Virus record (IMG/VR): IMGVR_UViG_3300044638_005911
Coordinates: 1-28,548 of that record
DNA: 28,548 nt
Reading direction: 5' to 3' (one strand)
Origin: a virus
Shown: piece after piece, positions 13,982-21,040 of the stretch
Layout: each line of letters starts with the position of its first letter
How positions within the stretch are numbered: position 1 is the stretch's first letter
Translations under genes and position numbers: made by a program
Notes under the pieces: generated by a model
Database searches by the model: none
What the model was told of the DNA's origin: nothing
Seen by the model: only the letters and a program-made list of their open reading frames with translations

Positions 13982-15087
13982 TATTGTTGTTGTTTCATTA
14001 TTTGAGGAAGTTTAATAATTAATCTTCTATTAGGTGCCGTTTGATTTTCATCTGTTACGTCAGGCCATTTTTTACCCTTAGCAAATTGGTCAGTTTCTCC
14101 AATACCTTTAGGTATAAAATTTAATTTAATTCCCGGTAAACTATTTTTAAGAAGTGAAGCAATTGTTTCTGCTCTTTTTTTAGATAAATCCATATTATAA
14201 TCTTTTCTTTTTTGACCTGTTTTAAGTTTACCTTCAGGGTCTTCATCGATAGATGCTGATGATATTACTTCTACATCTCCTGTAGCATCAGAATAATTAG
14301 TTTTAATTGATTTGATAAAATCTTTAAATTCTTGTTTAGCCTCATCTGTTAAATTAGTCTCATTAAATCTAAATGGACTTTCAATATTTAATTCAAATGG
14401 TATATCTGTTGGTATGTCTTCAGGTGTTTCAGGTGTAGGTTTATTTGAAAAATATTTAGCACTAACACCAGGAAACAATTGTATTAAAATTCCTTTATTA
14501 CCTTTTTTAACATACATTACTGGTGATATTGTATCATCTTCAGATTCTTCATACCTACCTTCTAATAAAGTTATATCCATCGCCACTATTTTTGCGGTAT
14601 AAACTGTTGGTACTCCAACTTTTGTTTTGTCAAGTGCATGTGGAAGTCTTTTGTCTGAGAATGGGGGTGACATAGCAATAAGTTTATATTCAACATTATT
14701 ATATTGCATAGGTCTAATACCTTGTGAGGATAACGAAGTTGCACCAATTTCATTCCAATATTCGTCAGTAATTTTAAAATTTAAACCCCAACCTTTATCG
14801 GAAATTAACTCCCCTGATTTATAATTAACTTTAAAATTATATAAATCACCACCTATATAAGTCCAAGGAGTCGCCTCTTTATTTTTTCTATCATCCCATA
14901 CTGAACAGTATAAGTAACCTTCGTTAATTTTAAAATATAGTGGAGTATTAACTATTTGATAATAAGAATCATCTATTACTTCTTCGTTTTCTTGTTCTGA
15001 TAAGTACAATCTTTTAGTTGCACTCTCATGAAGATTTAAAATTCTATTTTTTTCATCCTCATTTATATTCCAATTCTGTTTAATCAT
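13981..15087 (-). CDS. OmpA-like domain protein with capsid-targeting-like leader
   Basis: A 368-residue protein when started at the ATG at 15087. The frame is open back to 15159, but that stretch contains the terminator palindrome and the promoter-like element, and the 15087 start lines up exactly with that of its leader-sharing neighbour. Residues 1-29 (MIKQNWNINEDEKNRILNLH, then ESATKRLYL) form the shared leader with LHE21|S22. The middle (about 35-225) is unrecognised and strand-rich. Residues about 231-368 resemble a C-terminal OmpA domain: FRFNETNLTDEAKQEFKDFI, a strand (DVEVISSASID), MDLSKKRAETIASLLKN, then APNRRLIIKL, the usual NRRxxI ending. No signal peptide. Peptidoglycan binding is known for the family; where this protein acts is inference. 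Confidence 0.72.
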   Translation of the reverse strand: MIKQNWNINEDEKNRILNLHESATKRLYLSEQENEEVIDDSYYQIVNTPLYFKINEGYLYCSVWDDRKNKEATPWTYIGGDLYNFKVNYKSGELISDKGWGLNFKITDEYWNEIGATSLSSQGIRPMQYNNVEYKLIAMSPPFSDKRLPHALDKTKVGVPTVYTAKIVAMDITLLEGRYEESEDDTISPVMYVKKGNKGILIQLFPGVSAKYFSNKPTPETPEDIPTDIPFELNIESPFRFNETNLTDEAKQEFKDFIKSIKTNYSDATGDVEVISSASIDEDPEGKLKTGQKRKDYNMDLSKKRAETIASLLKNSLPGIKLNFIPKGIGETDQFAKGKKWPDVTDENQTAPNRRLIIKLPQIMKQQQ

Positions 15088-15101
15088 TTCTATTGTTTTA
15101 C

Positions 15102-15109
15102 TATAAATA
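15102..15109 (-). promoter_or_regulatory. Putative late promoter element for the second OmpA-like gene
   Basis: The minus strand reads GTATTTATAGTAAAA, with the 8-mer TATTTATA ending 14 nt before the ATG at 15087. It is directly downstream of the terminator of the capsid gene, so it restarts transcription there. Confidence 0.55.
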
Positions 15110-15114
15110 CTTCG

Positions 15115-15149
15115 AAAAAAAAAAGAGGACAAATATTTGTCCTCTTTTT
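15115..15149 (-). terminator. Terminator of the major capsid gene
   Basis: 15120-15149 is a perfect 30-nt palindrome (each half AAAAAGAGGACAAAT on the plus strand); on the minus strand the stem is followed by about ten T residues. It ends the scaffold-capsid transcript 20 nt after the capsid stop codon. Confidence 0.8.
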
Positions 15150-15169
15150 GGTATATCATAAGATATTGA

Positions 15170-17002
15170 TTATCTCAATTCTCTTAAGTCGAATGTTCTA
15201 ACACCATCAACTGTGATACGTCCGTAGAAACGGTTATTAACCATTTTCTTAGCGTAACGTGTCATAATACCTTTGATAGGTGTAAAGTTGAATGGGTTAT
15301 ACATTGTTGGAGTTAATTGTAATGGTACGTATGGTGCGTAGATATAACCTGTGTCTAACAATGATGTTCCTTTGTGTCCCATTAACACTTGGTTTGGTGG
15401 GAAGTAAGGGTCACGGTAAACTTGGTAACGTCCTGCAAGAGTACCAACTCTTTCAATACCCATGTTGTATTGGTCTTGCTCAGGAGAAGCGTTTGATACG
15501 TGGAAGTATTCTAAATCGTCAAAGATAGCTGAGATTTCAGAAGAAACTACAATCCAGTTCGCTCCACCTCTTAATGTAGATTTGTGGATTTGAGCAGAAA
15601 TTTGGTTAATCGCTGTGATAAGCGTTTGGTTCCAGTCTTTTTGAGTATAAGGAACTGCAGAAGACCCTAAACGTTTCCAACCATTGTAATCCCAACGTAA
15701 GTTCCATGCCGCACCTTTACGTAAATCTCTTAAGATTTCACGGTCGATTTCAGCCGCAACTTGCTCAGATAATAAAGCTGTTAATTCAGCTTCAGCATCG
15801 ATGTTGTGGAATGCAGCAACGTCTTGAGCCATTTCAGGAGACCATTGTGCTCTTAATTTTCTTTCTGTTACAGAAACAGTTACTGACATTAAGTCAAAAG
15901 AAACTTCACCGATTCTATCTTCAAACTCTAAGTTTCTGTAGATTCTATAACTTGCAACGAATGCGTTGTTAGTTTCTGTGTTACTTGAGAATGTTGAACC
16001 TGTGTAACCGTCCATTGAACCACCACAAGTAATACATACTGGTACTTGTAAATCAACCTCTAAGTAAATTTTTCCTTCAGCATCACATAAGTCGTCATAT
16101 TGACCACCACCTGTTTTACTTTCAGGGAATAATAAACTCTGGTTATTATTTCCGTACTCAACAATTCCTTTACCGTATCTTTGAGTCACAACTCTAAATA
16201 AGTAAGCGTTATTTGCATTTGCTGCAGTTGTTGGGTTTGTAGAAATACCTTTAATTGTTAAATCAGCTAAGAAAGATTCGTTATCCATTGGTTGACCATC
16301 AGGACCGATTAATTTACCTGCCCCATTACTTGCGAAACCTGACATAACAATTAATACTTTTCTATAATCAGATGTTCCATATCCTGAAACAACTAATTGG
16401 TCACCAGCCCATGCAACAGTAGAGACTTTAGTCCCATTAGTACTTAAATGTGTAACTGCTGAGAATTGTCCTTTTGAATAGTCATATAAACCTGGTGGGT
16501 CTAAAGCTGGTTCATTACCTTCATAGAATCTATCGTAAAGGTCTTTAGTGTTGTTGTAGTCGTAACCACTTCCTGGTCCATCAGGACCGTCAATTGCGTT
16601 ATCATACCCAGGTGCTCCGTAAGGTTTACGGTGAATACCATTAGTAGATGTTGAATCTTCAGTATACGCTTGAATGTTTGGTACGAAGTAGAATAATTTA
16701 CCAATTGGTAAGTTCATAGCTTGTACAGAAACGATGTCGTTAGATAATAATTTAGAGAATACTCTTCTAACAATTGGGAAAACCACTGTTTCAAATGCAC
16801 CTGTATCAGATGTAGATGATGCTTCGTTAATTAAATACGATGCTTGGTTTTCATATAATTGTGCAACGTTTTCTCTCATGTGACCTTTAAGACCCTCTAA
16901 GAATCCTAATTTGTCCCATTTGTTGATTGTGTCTTCTTTGATAACTTTAAGGTGTTTCAACCCGATGTTACCAACTAATCCTGATTCTAATAATGCTCCC
17001 AT
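15170..17002 (-). CDS. 23: Major capsid protein, T4 gp23-like
   Basis: A 610-residue protein, the main shell subunit (T4 gp23 is 521 residues). The N-terminal 60 residues are helical (KHLKVIKEDTINKWDKLGFL, ending SYLINE) and would be the prohead delta domain; L57-I-N-E60|A61 fits the gp21 cleavage rule and is close to the T4 site at 65. The next part (FPIVRRVFSKLLSNDIVSVQ, MNLPIGKLFYF) is the highly conserved gp23 core. Later, MAQDVAAFHNIDAEAELTAL and EIDREILRDLR are also gp23 signatures. A central region (about 110-330) rich in Gly, Asn and Asp is longer than in T4 and probably forms the inserted surface domain. It follows the scaffold gene by 41 nt and ends at a strong terminator, as expected for the most abundant product. 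Confidence 0.93.
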   Translation of the reverse strand: MGALLESGLVGNIGLKHLKVIKEDTINKWDKLGFLEGLKGHMRENVAQLYENQASYLINEASSTSDTGAFETVVFPIVRRVFSKLLSNDIVSVQAMNLPIGKLFYFVPNIQAYTEDSTSTNGIHRKPYGAPGYDNAIDGPDGPGSGYDYNNTKDLYDRFYEGNEPALDPPGLYDYSKGQFSAVTHLSTNGTKVSTVAWAGDQLVVSGYGTSDYRKVLIVMSGFASNGAGKLIGPDGQPMDNESFLADLTIKGISTNPTTAANANNAYLFRVVTQRYGKGIVEYGNNNQSLLFPESKTGGGQYDDLCDAEGKIYLEVDLQVPVCITCGGSMDGYTGSTFSSNTETNNAFVASYRIYRNLEFEDRIGEVSFDLMSVTVSVTERKLRAQWSPEMAQDVAAFHNIDAEAELTALLSEQVAAEIDREILRDLRKGAAWNLRWDYNGWKRLGSSAVPYTQKDWNQTLITAINQISAQIHKSTLRGGANWIVVSSEISAIFDDLEYFHVSNASPEQDQYNMGIERVGTLAGRYQVYRDPYFPPNQVLMGHKGTSLLDTGYIYAPYVPLQLTPTMYNPFNFTPIKGIMTRYAKKMVNNRFYGRITVDGVRTFDLRELR

Positions 17003-17043
17003 TTTAAAATATTTTGTTTTTAATTTTTATTTATTTATTTTGA

Positions 17044-18624
17044 TTACCCTAATTTACTCATTAAATCTTTCATTCTCATGAATTGCGGATTTTCGTAAGT
17101 TTTTGATTCAATTAAAGTAGTCGATGAACCTGTAGATACTGTTTTTTGAATTCTGTTTTCTACTGATTCACTAAGTGATTTTTTAATTTCCGGTTTAGAT
17201 AATTCACCTTTAATTGACTGATAAAGATTTTTAGATTCTTTTAAAGTTTCAACATCGTCAAATCTTCTTAAGATATTAATTTTCTCTTTTTTAGTAGTCG
17301 AATGTTCAGTAAACAATCTAGTTGCATATGCCAAGTTTGAATTGAAGATTGCAACTTCGTTAAGTTTTTCTCTGAAAACATTTAACGCTTTTCTGTATTC
17401 TTCATTTTTTTCTCTTAACATAGTCACCTCTTGAGTAGATTCTACTTTTACTCCATTTTTACCGTAAACATAATTTCTGTTATTAGTAATCGCTTTTCTA
17501 AGTCCTCTACCTTCTTTGGAACCCATTCCGTATGTTCTAGCAGCTTCTTTTGTTTCTTCTTTTTCAAAAGCTTTTCTTTTTAAAGTATCACCTTTTTTAG
17601 TAGTGTAATCTTCTTTACCTTTCATGGTTTTAGATTTTTCACCCTTATTCATTCCGTAATCACCTTCTTTTGTTTCTGCCTTTACAACTTTGGATTTTCC
17701 TTCCATATTTCCACCCTCTTTGTATTCGAATTTAGCTTTACCTGTACCTACAGATTTTGGACCTTCTTTTTTATTTTCATCGAATCCACCACCGGCTTTA
17801 TCTTTGTAAGTAAATTTAGGTCCTGAGCCAACTATACCTTTAGGTTTAACTGTTGATTTTCCTTCTCTCACAGCTCTTCTTGGGTTGTAAGACTCTCCTA
17901 AGTCCTCTCCGTCCTCTAAGTCCACCATGTCTTCACCGTCTTCTTCGTCGATAAATTTTTCTTCTTCATCGTCTTCAAATACAATTTCGAACATAATTCC
18001 TTCAGAATCTTCAGAATCTTCGATATCGTCAACATCACCGTCAGCAAAAATTGCATCAATAACGTCATCAGTTGTTTGGTCATCCATTTCACCTAATTCT
18101 TCAAAATTAAATTCCGTGTCATCCATTTCTTCATCCATATTATACTCATAGATATCGTCTTCAGATTCACCAAGTTTAACTAAATACTCTTCATCAGTAT
18201 CATTATCAGTTAAGTGGATATCATCACCGTCTTTTTTTACAATGATTCCATCTTCTTCACCCATAGCTTTAAATACTTTCAGAATTTCTTCATCTGATGC
18301 ACCTGTTAAGTCGATTGGACTTTCGTCTGAATCCATGTCCATATCAAAATCCATTTCAATGTCCATTTCATCTTCGTCTTCATTATCAGCATCCATGTCA
18401 AAATCCATTTCCTCTTCATCAGAGTCCATTTCATCATCCATGTCAACATCTAATTCAACCTCATCATCTTCTAAATCTTGTTCAGAAAGAGATTCTTTTA
18501 CTAGCTGATTGATTTCTTCCTTCATAGTTGAAGCAAGTATTCCTTTTGCATTCTCGGCAATAGCTTCTTCAACTTGTCTCATTTGAATAAGCGCCTCTTG
18601 TACTAATTTGTTATTTTCTTGCAT
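17044..18624 (-). CDS. 22: Prohead scaffold protein, T4 gp22-like, with long acidic and basic tracts
   Basis: A 526-residue protein in the position of T4 gp22 (269 residues), directly upstream of gp23. It would form the internal core around which the shell grows and be degraded by the protease. The N-terminal 50 residues are helical (LIQMRQVEEAIAENAKGILA). Residues about 55-240 are extremely acidic (strings such as DVDMDDEMDSDEEEMDFDMD). Residues about 245-375 switch to Lys/Gly-rich sequence with short repeats around KFTYK and KFEYK. The final 130 residues (EEYRKALNVFREKLNEVAIF, NLAYATRLFTEHSTTKKEK) are the conserved helical gp22 part. Several L/IxE sites fit protease digestion. The charge-split insert is the unusual part. 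It is preceded by two terminators and its own promoter element. Confidence 0.82.
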   Translation of the reverse strand: MQENNKLVQEALIQMRQVEEAIAENAKGILASTMKEEINQLVKESLSEQDLEDDEVELDVDMDDEMDSDEEEMDFDMDADNEDEDEMDIEMDFDMDMDSDESPIDLTGASDEEILKVFKAMGEEDGIIVKKDGDDIHLTDNDTDEEYLVKLGESEDDIYEYNMDEEMDDTEFNFEELGEMDDQTTDDVIDAIFADGDVDDIEDSEDSEGIMFEIVFEDDEEEKFIDEEDGEDMVDLEDGEDLGESYNPRRAVREGKSTVKPKGIVGSGPKFTYKDKAGGGFDENKKEGPKSVGTGKAKFEYKEGGNMEGKSKVVKAETKEGDYGMNKGEKSKTMKGKEDYTTKKGDTLKRKAFEKEETKEAARTYGMGSKEGRGLRKAITNNRNYVYGKNGVKVESTQEVTMLREKNEEYRKALNVFREKLNEVAIFNSNLAYATRLFTEHSTTKKEKINILRRFDDVETLKESKNLYQSIKGELSKPEIKKSLSESVENRIQKTVSTGSSTTLIESKTYENPQFMRMKDLMSKLG

Positions 18625-18646
18625 GAAAAATTATTGTTATTTTCAT

Positions 18647-18654
18647 TATAAATA
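18647..18654 (-). promoter_or_regulatory. Putative late promoter element for the scaffold-capsid unit
   Basis: The minus strand reads AATATTTATAATGAAAA, with TATTTATA ending 22 nt before the scaffold ATG. Two terminators just upstream mean that a promoter is needed here for scaffold and capsid expression. Confidence 0.5.
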
Positions 18655-18665
18655 TTACCAAAAGC

Positions 18666-18705
18666 AAAAAAAGTTTATTTTATCTAACTATTAGACAAAA
18701 TAAAC
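18666..18705 (-). terminator. Second of two tandem terminators before the scaffold gene
   Basis: GTTTATTTTATCTAA at 18673-18687 pairs with TTAGACAAAATAAAC at 18691-18705 (15 bp with one G-U pair in the minus-strand RNA) around a 3-nt loop; on the minus strand the stem is followed by seven T residues. Confidence 0.7.
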
Positions 18706-18719
18706 CTTAATTTAGAGTA

Positions 18720-18749
18720 AAAAAAAAGTGGTCAAATATGACCACTTTT
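18720..18749 (-). terminator. First of two tandem terminators, after the DUF4494-like gene
   Basis: AAAAGTGGTCA at 18724-18734 pairs with TGACCACTTTT at 18739-18749 around a 4-nt loop; the minus-strand stem runs into a long T tract. It is 20 nt past the stop of the gene at 18770. Confidence 0.78.
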
Positions 18750-18769
18750 GTTAAATTGGATTAAAACAA

Positions 18770-18979
18770 TTATTGAATTACTTCATCAATTTTACTTTCA
18801 GAGACTGAAGTGATTCTCCACTCATGTGAAAACCCCTCATATTTTTTTGTAACTTTGGCTTCAACATCTGTTACTGAATACCCTTCTACAAGTTTTTCTT
18901 CTCTAATTTTTTTAATTTTACCTGTTTTATCATCAGGTAAGTCATACTGAATTTTTGCTACGAAATACTTTTCTTCCAT
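18770..18979 (-). CDS. DUF4494-like small protein
   Basis: A 69-residue protein: YFVAKIQYDLPDDKTGKIKK, then EEKLVEGYSVTDVEAKVTKK and WRITSVSESKIDEVI. The layout (an initial K-I-Y strand, a KxxxEx(Y/L)LV strand, a SxTDAEA helix, a strand with I-x-x-V and a final S/K-E-V segment) resembles DUF4494, a family I know from Bacteroidota and their phages; function unknown. It lies 8 nt after the protease gene and ends at a terminator, so protease and this protein form one transcript. A role in capsid maturation or simple hitch-hiking cannot be separated. Confidence 0.6.
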   Translation of the reverse strand: MEEKYFVAKIQYDLPDDKTGKIKKIREEKLVEGYSVTDVEAKVTKKYEGFSHEWRITSVSESKIDEVIQ

Positions 18980-18987
18980 GTGTTTTT

Positions 18988-19704
18988 TTATTTTCCTAAA
19001 AAGTCGTTTAATTTTTTCATTAAGTCAACTGACTTCTCTACATAATCGTCTTTTTGTTTATATTTTTTTTCTTCTTCAAGATTTTCTTCATACTTGTCTC
19101 TATCATCAGCATTTGTAAACAAATACGCTCCCGGTGTTGATGGTGATGATACTAAGTCAAAACAAATTAATTCAAAATCATCTTGAACTTCATTCCTTTC
19201 ACCAACTTTTTTAAGTGAACCAACCCCACGAGAAGAAATACCTAAAGTAACCCCTTGTCTCATTAAGTTTGCCGCTTGGTCTCCTTTGGTTGAAACAATT
19301 CCTCTTTCATGAAATCCCGGGGAAGTTAGCAATTTAAGTTTTCCCATTAATATGTTTCTGTCCCACCATACGTCAGTAATGATATGAGATACTCGGTCTA
19401 AATCAATTAAAGATGATTCAGGGTGATTTAACTCTGATGTTGATAACCCTTTTTCGATTGCAATTTTATAATTGTCGGCCTCTCTTTTTAATATCCTTTC
19501 AGGATATGTTCTACCGTTTCTATTAGGTGTGTCATATTTTTGTAAAACAGCATAAAATTCAAATGGGTTTCTATAATCCATTTCTTTCGCCTCTTTTAAA
19601 ACTTTTTCATTATGTTTGTCTTTTGGTGAAACCCAACCTGCGTCTGCCTCAACTAATATACCGTGTCCGGTTTCGGTTGCCTCTAATATTCTTAATTGTT
19701 TCAT
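18988..19704 (-). CDS. 21: Prohead protease, T4 gp21-like
   Basis: A 238-residue serine protease that matures the prohead by cutting scaffold and capsid proteins after glutamate. The conserved core is clear: FEFYAVLQKYDTPNRNGRTY at about 48-67, then ELNHPESS with the catalytic His94, a strand (ILMGKLKLLTSPGF) and GVTLGISSRGVGS with the catalytic Ser at 157 or 158; a downstream Asp lies in DFELICFDLVSSPSTPGA. This is the herpesvirus-assemblin-like fold shared by T4 gp21. The N-terminus MKQLRILEATETG contains ILE8|A9, a possible self-cleavage site. T4 gp21 is 212 residues, so the size fits. It has its own TATTTATC element 13 nt before the ATG and lies upstream of the scaffold gene, as in T4. 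Confidence 0.9.
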   Translation of the reverse strand: MKQLRILEATETGHGILVEADAGWVSPKDKHNEKVLKEAKEMDYRNPFEFYAVLQKYDTPNRNGRTYPERILKREADNYKIAIEKGLSTSELNHPESSLIDLDRVSHIITDVWWDRNILMGKLKLLTSPGFHERGIVSTKGDQAANLMRQGVTLGISSRGVGSLKKVGERNEVQDDFELICFDLVSSPSTPGAYLFTNADDRDKYEENLEEEKKYKQKDDYVEKSVDLMKKLNDFLGK

Positions 19705-19717
19705 TAATTCTTTTTAA

Positions 19718-19725
19718 GATAAATA
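19718..19725 (-). promoter_or_regulatory. Putative late promoter element for the protease gene
   Basis: The minus strand reads ATATATTTATCTTAAAA, with the 8-mer TATTTATC ending 13 nt before the ATG at 19704. Confidence 0.45.
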
Positions 19726-19741
19726 TATCAATTATGATACT

Positions 19742-20182
19742 TTACAAGATAACCTCTTTTTTTGTGGTTGAAAATTCAAAATATTTGTTTGTTGTGATGT
19801 TATTATCATAGATAGATTGGACTATATTTTTTACGGAGTCTTTAATTTCTATGGATTTAAAATCTAATTCATTTGTCGTGTATAGATTTATTTCTAAATT
19901 AAAGAATGATTTTTTACCGTGAGATATTCCACTGGTCCTTAAATCTAAATCCACAATACTTTTATTTTGGAATAAATTGGTGTTAATGGATTTATAAACA
20001 GAATGTTTAATCTCTCGACTTAAATTGGAAACAACTCGATTCCAATTATCGTATTCTTCTTTTGGGGTTACCCATGATTGAATGTTTATGTAAACTGATT
20101 TTAAGTTTTTTGAATCTACGGTACCATAGACCGATTTAATTGGATTGTATAAATTTAATTTTACACTTTTTCCTTTTTTCAT
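19742..20182 (-). CDS. Unknown protein between core protein and protease
   Basis: A 146-residue protein with a basic N-terminus (MKKGKSVKLNLYNPIKSVYG) and alternating strands and helices (SVYINIQSWVTPKEEYDNWN, then VVSNLSREIKHSVYKSI). No signal peptide, membrane helix or catalytic motif. It has its own upstream element and lies 37 nt before the protease gene, within the head block, so a head-assembly role is likely from position. I do not recognise the family. Confidence 0.65.
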   Translation of the reverse strand: MKKGKSVKLNLYNPIKSVYGTVDSKNLKSVYINIQSWVTPKEEYDNWNRVVSNLSREIKHSVYKSINTNLFQNKSIVDLDLRTSGISHGKKSFFNLEINLYTTNELDFKSIEIKDSVKNIVQSIYDNNITTNKYFEFSTTKKEVIL

Positions 20183-20195
20183 TAATGTTTTTCAT

Positions 20196-20203
20196 TATAA
20201 ATG
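20196..20203 (-). promoter_or_regulatory. Putative late promoter element for the gene at 20182
   Basis: The minus strand reads ACATTTATAATGAAAA, one base different from the common 8-mer, and ends 13 nt before the ATG. A terminator lies about 50 nt further upstream. Confidence 0.42.
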
Positions 20204-20248
20204 TTTATTGGTTATAATAAAAATATAATTGAAATTATTGTGTATGTC

Positions 20249-20290
20249 AAAAAAAAAAGTGTTTTTACCGTTTGAATAGCAAAAACACTT
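20249..20290 (-). terminator. Terminator after the core-protein candidate
   Basis: AAGTGTTTTT at 20257-20266 pairs perfectly with AAAAACACTT at 20281-20290 around a 14-nt loop; on the minus strand the stem runs into a T tract of about ten. It closes the transcript of the gene at 20317. Confidence 0.72.
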
Positions 20291-20316
20291 ATTGAATTAT
20301 AATGTAATATGTTAAA

Positions 20317-21015
20317 TTAAATAGATTCTTCTAAATTTTTAAGTTTTAAAAAATTCATTTGGTCAAACTTTTCATCTTTTAATCTATCGATAGTTTCAGA
20401 AATTTTTGTTTTTATTTCAGATTCTTGTTCAGTATCTAACATCCCTTTAAGTTTTGTGATTGTATTCTCACGTAAAGTCTCAAATTTAGTTTCAAGAGTT
20501 TTAGTGTCTTCAGATATTAATTGAAAAAATTCTTTTTTAGAGTTTTCATCTAAGTTTTCAATATATCCTCTTAATGTTTGGTTGGCAATACTAACCATCG
20601 ATTTAATTGGAATATTAATTGATTCTTTAACCGTTTCTTTTTTAGTAGTTAAAACTTTAATTATGTTCTTCTTAGCGTTTACTCTTTCAAGTAAATTTAA
20701 TTTGTTCGAATACGCCAATACATCTAAATCAGAATAATTATTTTTAATTGTTTCTGATAGACTTTTTGGTGATTTTATTGTTGGTAAAATTTTATGTAAT
20801 AAACTAATTCCTTCTTCTAAAAATTCTTTAGCATCCTGTTCAGATAAACCTTGAGGCGTACTTAATTGGTCATATAATGCATAAGCCTTTGACATAGATT
20901 TATTGTTCAGAACATTATGTTTGAACTCTCTTAAAGATTTTTTGAAATCTTTCTCGTCACTATATGACTCAAGTAGATTTTTTTCGATTATGGATTTTAG
21001 GTTTCCGAAGGTCAT
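20317..21015 (-). CDS. Putative prohead core protein (gp67/gp68 position)
   Basis: A 232-residue, almost wholly helical and highly charged protein. The N-terminus (MTFGNLKSIIEKNLLESYSD) carries LLE16|S17, compatible with cutting by the prohead protease; it is followed by EKDFKKSLREFKHNVLNNKS and a long helical region ending in coiled-coil-like sequence (TIDRLKDEKFDQMNFLKL). In T4 the small core genes 67 and 68 lie between the portal gene 20 and the protease gene 21; this gene holds that place. Composition and position both suit a scaffold-core component. Direct similarity to gp68 is only a remembered resemblance, so the call stays putative. Confidence 0.6.
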   Translation of the reverse strand: MTFGNLKSIIEKNLLESYSDEKDFKKSLREFKHNVLNNKSMSKAYALYDQLSTPQGLSEQDAKEFLEEGISLLHKILPTIKSPKSLSETIKNNYSDLDVLAYSNKLNLLERVNAKKNIIKVLTTKKETVKESINIPIKSMVSIANQTLRGYIENLDENSKKEFFQLISEDTKTLETKFETLRENTITKLKGMLDTEQESEIKTKISETIDRLKDEKFDQMNFLKLKNLEESI

Positions 21016-21032
21016 TACACTTAATTTTATTA

Positions 21033-21040
21033 AATAAATA
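21033..21040 (-). promoter_or_regulatory. Putative late promoter element for the core-protein gene
   Basis: The minus strand reads TAATATTTATTTAATAAAA, with the 8-mer TATTTATT ending 17 nt before the ATG at 21015. It overlaps the stop region of the portal gene. Confidence 0.42.

Noticed and set aside
15088-15159. Extended N-terminus of the second OmpA-like gene back to 15159
   Set aside because: The extension would be read through a strong terminator palindrome and the promoter-like element, and destroys the alignment of the shared leader.
17927-18512. Serine-rich and histidine/proline-rich plus-strand open frames opposite the scaffold gene
   Set aside because: They are antisense shadows of the acidic Asp/Glu/Met codon tract and have no start context.
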